This document shows, piece by piece, positions 33,786 to 40,500 of a DNA stretch of 41,812 bases. Made by a program: the position numbers and the translations under genes. Below the pieces are notes generated by a model that saw nothing but the letters and a program-made list of their open reading frames with translations, did no database searches and was not told the DNA's origin. Position 1 is the first letter of the stretch; each line of letters begins with the position of its first letter. The DNA comes from Mycolicibacterium palauense (GTDB lineage: Bacteria > Actinomycetota > Actinomycetes > Mycobacteriales > Mycobacteriaceae): assembly GCF_002592005.1 (NCBI RefSeq), contig NZ_NVQF01000054.1:1-41812 (forward strand), in the 5' to 3' direction.

Positions 33786-34967
33786 GTGTTCGAAACCCTT
33801 GCCACCACCGCCGCCGCCGCGCCGCCCGAGGCGCAGGCCGGACCGGCCATCGACTTCCGCTACCTCTCGGAGCCGGACATGATCGCCGCCGGCGTCACCG
33901 ACATGACGGCATGCGTCGACGCCATGGCGGAGACCTTCGTGCTCCTGCACCGTGGCGACTACCGCATGGCCGGCCCGAACGGCGATTCGCACGGCGCCAT
34001 GGTCGATTTCCCGGACGAATCCCCGTTTCCGGCCATGCCGCGCAACGCCGCCGATCGGCGGTTCATGGCCATGCCCGCCTATCTGGGTGGACGTTTCGGC
34101 ACCACCGGCGCCAAGTGGTACGGGTCCAACCTGGCCAACCGGGACAGGGGGCTGCCGCGCTCGATACTGATGTTCATGCTCAACGACACCGAGACCGGCG
34201 CCCCGCTGGCACTGATGTCGGCCAATCTGCTCTCGGCCTACCGCACCGGTGCCGTCCCGGGGGTGGGCGCCCGCCACCTGGCGCGCCCGGACTCCCGGGT
34301 GGCCGGCATCGTCGGGCCGGGAGTGATGGGCCGTACCTCGCTGGCGGCGTTCGTCGCGACCTGCCCGGCGCTGGACACGGTGAAGGTCAAGGGCCGCGGC
34401 GCCGCGGGCCTGGCGGACTTCCGCGCGTGGGTGGCGACGCAGTTTCCGCGGCTGAGCGTGGTGACCGTCGACTCGGTCGAGGACGCGGTGCGCGGCAGCG
34501 ACGTCGTCGCGTTCTGCACCAACTCCACCGGAGACGATCCCGCCGGCTATCCGACGGTGGTGCGTGACTGGGTCAAGCCCGGGGCGTTCCTGGCCATGCC
34601 CGCGGCGTGCAACATCGACGCGGCCATGCAGGCGCCGGACGTGCGCAAGGTCGTCGACAACACCGGGATGTACCAGCTGTGGGCCCAGGAATACGGGTAT
34701 CCCTCACACGCTCGGGTGCCGCTGATCGGTAGCAAGTTCATCGACATGATCCACGAGGGCAGCATGAGCCCCGACGACCTGGTCGACCTCGGTGCCGTCG
34801 TCGCCGGTGACGCCGTGGGCCGTCGTCGCGACGACGAGATCGTCATCCTGTCCGTCGGCGGGATGCCGGTCGAGGACGTGGCGTGGGCCACCGTGGTGTT
34901 CCGCAACGCGGTCACCCGCGGTATCGGGACGACACTGAATCTGTGGGAGAGGCCGGCGCTGGCATGA
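33786..34967 (+). CDS. Ornithine cyclodeaminase / tyramine oxidase subunit B-like protein
   Basis: This 393-residue protein belongs to the ornithine cyclodeaminase/mu-crystallin fold. It resembles proteins annotated as tyramine oxidase subunit B (FRYLSEPDMIAAGVTDMTACVDAMAETFVLL). The NAD-binding part shows GIVGPGVMGRTSLAAF (about 178-193), and VKVKGRGAAGLADF fits the second half of the Rossmann fold. The GTG at 33786 has no room for an SD and sits at a leaderless +1. It overlaps the SolA-like oxidase gene by ATGA. The pair probably handles a primary amine or N-methyl amino acid; the exact substrate is unknown. Confidence 0.82.
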   Translation: MFETLATTAAAAPPEAQAGPAIDFRYLSEPDMIAAGVTDMTACVDAMAETFVLLHRGDYRMAGPNGDSHGAMVDFPDESPFPAMPRNAADRRFMAMPAYLGGRFGTTGAKWYGSNLANRDRGLPRSILMFMLNDTETGAPLALMSANLLSAYRTGAVPGVGARHLARPDSRVAGIVGPGVMGRTSLAAFVATCPALDTVKVKGRGAAGLADFRAWVATQFPRLSVVTVDSVEDAVRGSDVVAFCTNSTGDDPAGYPTVVRDWVKPGAFLAMPAACNIDAAMQAPDVRKVVDNTGMYQLWAQEYGYPSHARVPLIGSKFIDMIHEGSMSPDDLVDLGAVVAGDAVGRRRDDEIVILSVGGMPVEDVAWATVVFRNAVTRGIGTTLNLWERPALA

Positions 34968-36106
34968 GCAATTCCGACTACCTGGACCGCGCCGACGTCG
35001 TCGTCGTCGGGTTGGGCTCGATGGGTTCGATGGCATTGTGGCAGTTGGCCAAACGCGGTGTGGACGTGCTGGGAATCGAGCAGTTCGGGCGCGTGCACAC
35101 CCACGGCGCCTACGCGGGGGAGTCGCGGCTGTTTCGCGTCGCGGCCAAGGAGGGCCAGCTGTTCACGCCGGCGTTGTTGCGCTCGCGCGAGCTGTGGACG
35201 CAGCTCGGGGACGCCTACGGGCAGCACCCGCTGCTTGCGGTCGGGGCGCTGAGCCTGGGGCCGCAGGGCCATCCGGACCTGGAGTCCACGTTGCGCTCGA
35301 TCCGGGAGTACGACCTGCCCCACGAGATCCTCGACGCCGCGGCGTTGCGCCGCCGCTACCCACAGTTCCACGTCGAGGACGACGACGTCGGCGTGCTGGA
35401 CACCCTCGGCGGGGCGATGCGCCCCGAGACCGCGGTGGCCGCGGCCACCGACCAGGCCCTGGCCCACGGCGCGGCGGTCCGCTACGACACCACCGTCGTG
35501 GCGATCGAACCGACCGGCGACGGTGTGCGTGTCGTCACCTCGCAGGGGGCGGTCTGGGCGCGCCGGGTGGTGGTCAGCGCCGGTCCCTGGACCACCCGGC
35601 TGCTGCCGGAGCTTGCCGACGTGGTGAAGGTGGTCACCTACGCGCTGATCTGGTTCATCCCGCGTCACATCGAGATGTTCAGCCCCGAGGTCTTCCCGGG
35701 GTTCATGCGCGACCTGCACGGCGTGCACGCCTTCGGCATCCCGACCCTGGACGGGTACAGCATCAAGGCGACGCCGAACATCGATTTCCCGCTGGCCGCC
35801 GACCCGGACGACCGCGTCACCACGCTGAGCCCCGAACAGTTGAGGTGGGCGGGTCGGCAGATGCAGCGCATGCTGCCCGACCTGATCCCCGACGCCTCGC
35901 GCTGGTCGCTGCACGCCGAGTCCTTCACCCCGACCAAGATGCCGATCATCGACACCGTCGCCGACGGTGCAATCGTCGTTGCAACGGCGTTGAGCGGCAA
36001 CGGATTCAAGTTCGCGCCGGTGTGGGGCGAGATGCTGGCCGACCTGGCCACCACAGGACAGGGCAAGTTTGCCGAGCACGCCTTCACCGTGGGCGCGCAC
36101 CGCTGA
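34964..36106 (+). CDS. FAD-dependent amine oxidoreductase, SolA / sarcosine oxidase-like
   Basis: This 380-residue DAO-family flavoprotein begins with a clear FAD Rossmann motif VVVVGLGSMGSMALWQLAKRG. It continues with the family HTHGAYAGESRLFR stretch and a C-terminal ALSGNGFKFAPVWGE. It should oxidise an N-methyl amino acid or amine, yielding H2O2. The region that carries the covalent-flavin Cys in MSOX/SolA reads HAESFTPTKMPIID here, so no Cys is present and FAD may be non-covalent. ATG 34964 overlaps the upstream gene. It converges on the NYN gene with 9 bp between. Confidence 0.82.
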   Translation: MSNSDYLDRADVVVVGLGSMGSMALWQLAKRGVDVLGIEQFGRVHTHGAYAGESRLFRVAAKEGQLFTPALLRSRELWTQLGDAYGQHPLLAVGALSLGPQGHPDLESTLRSIREYDLPHEILDAAALRRRYPQFHVEDDDVGVLDTLGGAMRPETAVAAATDQALAHGAAVRYDTTVVAIEPTGDGVRVVTSQGAVWARRVVVSAGPWTTRLLPELADVVKVVTYALIWFIPRHIEMFSPEVFPGFMRDLHGVHAFGIPTLDGYSIKATPNIDFPLAADPDDRVTTLSPEQLRWAGRQMQRMLPDLIPDASRWSLHAESFTPTKMPIIDTVADGAIVVATALSGNGFKFAPVWGEMLADLATTGQGKFAEHAFTVGAHR

Positions 36107-36115
36107 GGCCGGTGT

Positions 36116-36985
36116 TCACTCGGTGTCGCGGAGCCGGACCATCCGGATGTCGGAGCTCTCGTCGAGTTCGACGAGTTCGGAGCGGGACCGCAGGAAGTCG
36201 CTGAAGGACTTGAATCCCAGGGACTTCTCGCTGAACGACGGGTCCATGCGCCGCATCTGAGCCTTGACCGCCGAGTTGTGCAGCCATTCGGCGTCGTCCT
36301 TCTCCAGGCCGATCCGCATGGCCCGGGTCAGCAGCCCCGTCGCGTCGGCCTGCGGGTCCGCCGGTTCGTCGTCGGACCCCGACCGCCGTTTGCGCGGCTT
36401 GGTGCCGCGGCCCTGGTCCTCGGCGGGCTGCAGCACGGGGACCCCGGGCAGTGCGTCGTAGATGACGAACTCGTCGCACGCGGAGGCCAGTGCGCGGCTC
36501 GACGCCCCGGCCACCCCGATGCCCACCACGTAGCGCCCCAGCCGCTTACACCGCTGGGCCAGCGCGATGTAGTCGGAGTCGCCGGCCACGATCACGACGT
36601 GGGTCAGATCGGGCAGCCGGAACATGTCCTCCACCGCGTCGACGGCGAGGCGGATGTCGGCGCCGTTCTTGCCGTAGGCGGCCGCGGGGAAGAGCTGGAC
36701 CAGGTCGACCGCGCGCGCCACCAGTTGGTGGCGGTACCCGGCGTTGATGTCGTCGGACCAGTCGGCATAGGCGCGGGTGAGCACCAGCGTGCCGAACGAG
36801 GAGGCGAAGTCGATGATGGCGCCCACGTCGACGGTGGCCCGCTTGAGCCGCTCGGGGAACTCCTGCAGTCCCTTGGACTTGTCCCGCTGAAACGAATTGC
36901 GACCGTTGACCTGGTCATACCGGGAGATGACGATGTTGTCGAAGTCGAGATACACCGCGACACGGGGCGCACCGGGTTCAGTCAT
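36116..36985 (-). CDS. NYN-domain (PIN-like) protein with LOTUS/OST-HTH C-terminus
   Basis: This 289-residue protein has a NYN/LabA-type PIN-like nuclease domain: VAVYLDFDNIVIS with two Asp residues near the start, and VIVAGDSDYIALAQRCKRLGRYVVGIGV carrying further acidic residues. A basic linker (KPRKRRSGSDDEP) joins it to a C-terminal OST-HTH/LOTUS-like domain (LLTRAMRIGLEKDDAEWLHNSAVKAQMRRMDPSF, then FKSFSDFLRSRSELVEL). It probably binds or cuts RNA; the target is unknown. ATG 36985 is chosen because the upstream extension to 37066 is not conserved-looking. It is divergent from the Lsr2 gene across 535 bp. Confidence 0.85.
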   Translation of the reverse strand: MTEPGAPRVAVYLDFDNIVISRYDQVNGRNSFQRDKSKGLQEFPERLKRATVDVGAIIDFASSFGTLVLTRAYADWSDDINAGYRHQLVARAVDLVQLFPAAAYGKNGADIRLAVDAVEDMFRLPDLTHVVIVAGDSDYIALAQRCKRLGRYVVGIGVAGASSRALASACDEFVIYDALPGVPVLQPAEDQGRGTKPRKRRSGSDDEPADPQADATGLLTRAMRIGLEKDDAEWLHNSAVKAQMRRMDPSFSEKSLGFKSFSDFLRSRSELVELDESSDIRMVRLRDTE

Positions 36986-37520
36986 GCCTGCCAGTCTGGA
37001 CCATTGCGGTGCGTCGAACCCCCGAAGTGGCGCGGTCTGCGGGTGCAGGCCGCTTTCCGACGCCACCGTGGAAGGCTTTGAATCTGCTTTGAATGTCTAT
37101 TGCGGCGAATTTTCGCCCGCGGCGAAATCGATACCCGTCGGCGGTAGCCGTGCGGTTCGGGCGGCGTCCTTCCGTCCGGAACGTCGCAGGCCCGGCGGTC
37201 GGGGACATTTTCTCGGCATACTCCCGGTTCGCGCCCATTTCTTCCGGTTTCGGTCCGCCGACCGGTGCATCGGTGCGGTATCGCGGGTAGTCGAGCCGTG
37301 GTCTGCGTCGGGCAAAGCAAACATTAGACCTTCGCTAAACTTGCGCACCCGCGCACGGCCATGAACGCCCCAGTTAATTTAAGAGTGCCCTTACGTGCAT
37401 CAAAGATGTTGGTGTGTAGTGTGTTTCACAACGCTTCGGGACTCAATGACAAGTTTTTTGGGAATGCCACTAAAAGCGCTAGTATATTCGCCATGGGGGA
37501 GCGTGGATGAGGAGTGACCT
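36986..37520. promoter_or_regulatory. Long AT-rich divergent region upstream of lsr2 paralogue
   Basis: This 535-bp gap is markedly richer in A+T than its surroundings, especially 37310-37500 (runs such as TTAATTTAAG and TTTTTT). A candidate promoter is -35 TTGGGA (37458-37463), 16 bp, -10 TAGTAT (37480-37485). AGGAG (37510-37514) lies 6 bp before the ATG at 37521. A 6-bp hairpin GGCGAA/TTCGCC is at 37104-37117. AT-rich DNA is the preferred Lsr2 target, so autoregulation is plausible. No gene is seen in the gap. Confidence 0.55.
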
Positions 37521-37871
37521 ATGGCCGAGCGTATTGTGCGCCAGTTGATTGACGATCTCGACGGTACCGAGATCCCCGATGGCGGCGGGGAGCGTGTCGA
37601 CTTCTCCCTGCGTGGAGTCGACTATCAAATCGACCTGTCGGAAGCGAATATCGCCAAGCTGGAAAAGAGCCTGAAACCGTATATCGATGCCGCCGCCAAA
37701 CTGCGTAGCTCGAACGGCCGCCGGAGTAACGGCAACGGACACCACAACGGCAAGGCGTCCAAGGAACAGCTCGCGGCGATTCGCGAGTGGGCCCGCAAGC
37801 AGGGCTACGAGGTCTCCGACCGGGGTCGGGTGAAGACCAGCGTGCTGCGCGCGTTCGAAGACGCGCACTGA
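37521..37871 (+). CDS. Lsr2-family nucleoid-associated protein (paralogue)
   Basis: This 116-residue H-NS-like xenogeneic silencer has an N-terminal dimerisation domain (VRQLIDDLDGTEIPDGGGERVDFSLRGVDYQIDLSEANIAKL), a flexible Asn/Gly/Arg linker (RRSNGNGHHNG) and a C-terminal DNA-binding domain. That domain has the minor-groove RGR core (residues 101-103) within REWARKQGYEVSDRGRVK. It differs clearly from the main mycobacterial Lsr2 (shorter basic linker, MAERIVRQL start), so it is best read as a second Lsr2. It should bind AT-rich DNA. It ends 6 bp before the convergent nagA stop. Confidence 0.92.
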   Translation: MAERIVRQLIDDLDGTEIPDGGGERVDFSLRGVDYQIDLSEANIAKLEKSLKPYIDAAAKLRSSNGRRSNGNGHHNGKASKEQLAAIREWARKQGYEVSDRGRVKTSVLRAFEDAH

Positions 37872-37877
37872 CCGCCG

Positions 37878-39062
37878 CTAACCGCTGAAGCCGTCCGCCT
37901 CCCCGCGTGAGGGTTCCCCGCGTGATGGTTGGATGACCCACGCTCCCCGGTGCAGCACACCCGTGACCTCGAGGGCGGGATCCAGGACCACCAGGTTCGC
38001 GACCGCGCCGGGGACCAACCCGGCCTCCGGCAGCCCCAATGCGCGCGCGGGGTTGACGGTGGCCATGCGCACGGCCAGCCGTAGCGCGTCGTCACGATCC
38101 AGCCCGGACCGGGTGACGGCGAATCGGAAGACCCGGTCCATGGTCGCGGTGCTGCCCGCGATGGTGTCGCTGCCCGAAACGCGCGCGGTGCCGTCGCGGA
38201 CGTCGACCGCCAACGACCCCAGCCGATAGCGCCCGTCGGGCATGCCGGCCGCGGCCATGGCGTCGGTGATCAGCGACACCCGGTCCGGCCCGGCGCTGCG
38301 GCGCACCTCCCGGTACAGCGCCGGATGTACGTGCACGCCGTCGGTGATCAACTCGACCGTCACCCGGGGATCCTCCAGCAGCGCGATGACCGGGCCGGGT
38401 TCGCGCTGATGAATCGGGCGCATCGCGTTGAACAGGTGTGTGCCGACGGTGGCGCCGGCGTTGATCGCCGCCTGGGTCCGTTCGTAGGTCGCCTCGGTGT
38501 GCCCCACGGCGACCACCGCCCCCGCCCCGGCGATGCGGCGCACCGCGTCGAGGCCGCCGGCGCGCTCCGGTGCCAGCGTCACCATCCGGATCGTGCCGCC
38601 GCCGGCGGCAAGCACACGCTGGAGCTCGGCGGGCTCGGGATCGCGCAGCACCGACGGGTCGTGGGCCCCGCAGCGGGTGGCCGCCAGCCACGGTCCCTCC
38701 AGGTGGATGCCGGCGATCACGTCGGCCTCGACCGCCGCGCGCAGCGCGCCGATCTGGGCCACCAGGTCCTCGGGCGCGGCCGAGACCAGCGAGGCCACCA
38801 GGGTCGTCGTGCCGTGGCGCAGGTGCAGTCGCGCCGAGTGGGCGATGTCGGGTTGCGCCGTCGTCGAGAAGTCGGTGCCGCCGCCGCCGTGGGTGTGCGT
38901 GTCGACGAAGCCGGGGACCACCGTGACGGCGCCCAGACGGTGATCGGCGGGGGCGGCCGGGGCCCCGGATCCGATGGCCCGGACGGTGCCCGCGGCGATG
39001 TCGATCCAGCCGGGCCGCAACAGGTCCCGGCCGGTCAGTACGGTGTCGGCGGTGATCAGCAC
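37878..39062 (-). CDS. nagA: N-acetylglucosamine-6-phosphate deacetylase
   Basis: NagA removes acetate from GlcNAc-6-phosphate in the cytoplasm. The 394-residue protein shows the metal site GFVDTHTHGGGGTDFS (His56, His58), HLEGPWL, GHTEATYERTQAAINAG followed by THLFNAM, and LITDAMAAAGMPDG with the catalytic Asp. GTG 39062 is chosen: GAGGCGGG lies about 9 bp upstream, the family begins near LITADTVLTG, and the longer frame upstream overlaps nagB with low-complexity residues. The nagB stop is 11 bp upstream, so nagB-nagA form one operon. Its C-terminus contains a 15-bp repeat. Confidence 0.93.
   Translation of the reverse strand: MLITADTVLTGRDLLRPGWIDIAAGTVRAIGSGAPAAPADHRLGAVTVVPGFVDTHTHGGGGTDFSTTAQPDIAHSARLHLRHGTTTLVASLVSAAPEDLVAQIGALRAAVEADVIAGIHLEGPWLAATRCGAHDPSVLRDPEPAELQRVLAAGGGTIRMVTLAPERAGGLDAVRRIAGAGAVVAVGHTEATYERTQAAINAGATVGTHLFNAMRPIHQREPGPVIALLEDPRVTVELITDGVHVHPALYREVRRSAGPDRVSLITDAMAAAGMPDGRYRLGSLAVDVRDGTARVSGSDTIAGSTATMDRVFRFAVTRSGLDRDDALRLAVRMATVNPARALGLPEAGLVPGAVANLVVLDPALEVTGVLHRGAWVIQPSRGEPSRGEADGFSG
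37901..37930 (-). repeat. 2 x 15-bp tandem repeat at the nagA 3' end
   Basis: Two copies of CCCCGCGTGAGGGTT (one mismatch) encode a duplicated P-S-R-G-E segment in the NagA C-terminus. Confidence 0.85.
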
Positions 39063-39073
39063 GGTGGCCCGCC

Positions 39074-39859
39074 TCAGATCTCCTGCCAGGCCGGCTTCAT
39101 GCGGTAGGTCTCCCGGTAGTAGTCGGCCAGCTGGAGTCGTTGCGCGGCGGCGCCGTCGACGAGCACCGTCACGTGCGGGTGGTGCTGCAGGATCGTGGCC
39201 GGCCACATCGCGCTGACCGAGCCCTCCACCAGATGGTGCACGGCCTCGGCCTTGCCCCGACCGGTGGCCACCAGCACGACGTGGCGGGCCCCCATGATCG
39301 TGCCCAGCCCCTGGGTCAGGCAGTGCGTGGGAACCGCGTCGGGATCGTCATCGAAGAAGCGGGCGTTGTCGAGGCGGGTCTGCTCGGTGAGCGTCTTGAT
39401 GCGCGTCCGGGACGCCAGCGACGAGCCGGGCTCGTTGAACCCGATGTGCCCGTCGGTGCCGATGCCGAGAATCTGGAGGTCGATACCCCCGGCCTCGCGG
39501 ATCGCGGCCTCGTAGCGCGCGCAGGCGGCCGGGATGTCGGTGGCCAGGCCGTCGGGGGCGGCGACGGCGTCGGGGGCGAAGTCGACCCGGGAGACGAACA
39601 CCCGGTCGATCACGGTGCGGTAGCGCTCGGGGTGATCGGCGGGCAGCCCCACATACTCGTCGAGGGTGAACCCGCGCGCCCGGGCGAACGACACGTCGCC
39701 GGCCGCGCAGCGCGCCGCGAGCTCGTCGTAGATCGGAAGCGGGGACGAGCCGGTGGCCAGCCCCAGCACGCCGGCGGGCCGGCGGCGCAACAACGAACAG
39801 ACGGCGTCGGCGGCGAGTCCACCGATCTCGGCGGAGTTGCGCAGAATCACGACCTCCAC
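39074..39859 (-). CDS. nagB: Glucosamine-6-phosphate deaminase
   Basis: NagB converts glucosamine-6-phosphate to fructose-6-phosphate and ammonia. The 261-residue protein has the family marks GLATGSSPLPIYDEL, FTLDEYVGLPADHPERY (catalytic Asp region), ILGIGTDGHIGFNEPGSSL and ALTQG-type QGLGTIMGARHVVLVATG. It starts with GTG 39859. It lies between the EIIA gene (9 bp upstream) and nagA (11 bp downstream), a tight operon for N-acetylglucosamine use. Confidence 0.94.
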   Translation of the reverse strand: MEVVILRNSAEIGGLAADAVCSLLRRRPAGVLGLATGSSPLPIYDELAARCAAGDVSFARARGFTLDEYVGLPADHPERYRTVIDRVFVSRVDFAPDAVAAPDGLATDIPAACARYEAAIREAGGIDLQILGIGTDGHIGFNEPGSSLASRTRIKTLTEQTRLDNARFFDDDPDAVPTHCLTQGLGTIMGARHVVLVATGRGKAEAVHHLVEGSVSAMWPATILQHHPHVTVLVDGAAAQRLQLADYYRETYRMKPAWQEI

Positions 39860-39868
39860 AGCCGGACC

Positions 39869-40339
39869 CTATCGCCCGGCGGTGAAAAGCGTTTCCTGCG
39901 CGGCGATGACGGCCCCGGCGGCCACCGCGTCGGCGGCGACCACGTTGGCGGGTTCGCGTTCGTCCATCACCACCACCGGCACGACGGGGTTGTAGCCGGC
40001 CGCTTCCACCGACGGCACGTCGTAGCTGATGACCGGTTGCCCCGCGCTGACCTGGTCGCCCTCGGCGACGTGGGTGCTGAAGCCGCGGCCGTTGAGCTGG
40101 ACGGTGTCCAGGCCCAGGTGCACCAGAATGCCCACGTTGTCGGCCGTCATGACGACGAACGCGTGTGGAAGAAGTTTGAGCAGCTTGCCCGACACCGGGG
40201 CCACCGCCTCAATCACCTTGCGGGGTGGGTCGATTGCGGCGCCGTAGCCGACCATGCCCTGGGAGAAGACCGGGTCGGGGACATCCCGCAGTGCGACGGC
40301 GCGGCCCTGCACCGGCGCCAAGACGGTCGTGGGGCTCAC
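39869..40339 (-). CDS. PTS glucose/N-acetylglucosamine EIIA component (Crr-like)
   Basis: This 156-residue EIIA of the glucose family passes phosphate from HPr to the EIIB domain. The two active-site histidines are visible in LLPHAFVVM (His59) and GILVHLGLDTV (His74, the phospho-His). The GTG at 40339 is chosen because a perfect AAGGAG lies 5 bp upstream; an upstream frame to 40414 is not needed. It heads the minus-strand EIIA-nagB-nagA operon and is divergent from the EIIC gene, so both halves of the PTS are controlled from the shared 161-bp region. Confidence 0.92.
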   Translation of the reverse strand: MSPTTVLAPVQGRAVALRDVPDPVFSQGMVGYGAAIDPPRKVIEAVAPVSGKLLKLLPHAFVVMTADNVGILVHLGLDTVQLNGRGFSTHVAEGDQVSAGQPVISYDVPSVEAAGYNPVVPVVVMDEREPANVVAADAVAAGAVIAAQETLFTAGR

Positions 40340-40500
40340 GGTGACTCCTTCGTCCGACGGGTTCCGTCCAGGATAGGCGCGCGCGGTGACCGCCGGGGCG
40401 GGAAACCCGGTCACGCGGAGTGTCTGCTGGTCTAGGCTTCCGCTCAGATCGCCCCGGGGGGCAGATCTCGGCGGAACCGGCGGAAGAAGGGGTTCGATCG
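40340..40500. promoter_or_regulatory. Divergent control region of the nag-PTS locus
   Basis: A GTGACCG / CGGTCAC inverted repeat (40386-40392 and 40408-40414) is followed by CTGGTCTAG (40427-40435). The latter equals the left half of the DasR-type dre box; the right half (AGGCTT) is degenerate. TAGGCT (40433-40438) overlaps it and could be a -10. GntR/DasR-like repression of GlcNAc genes is known in actinobacteria, so this is a plausible operator. Confidence 0.5.
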
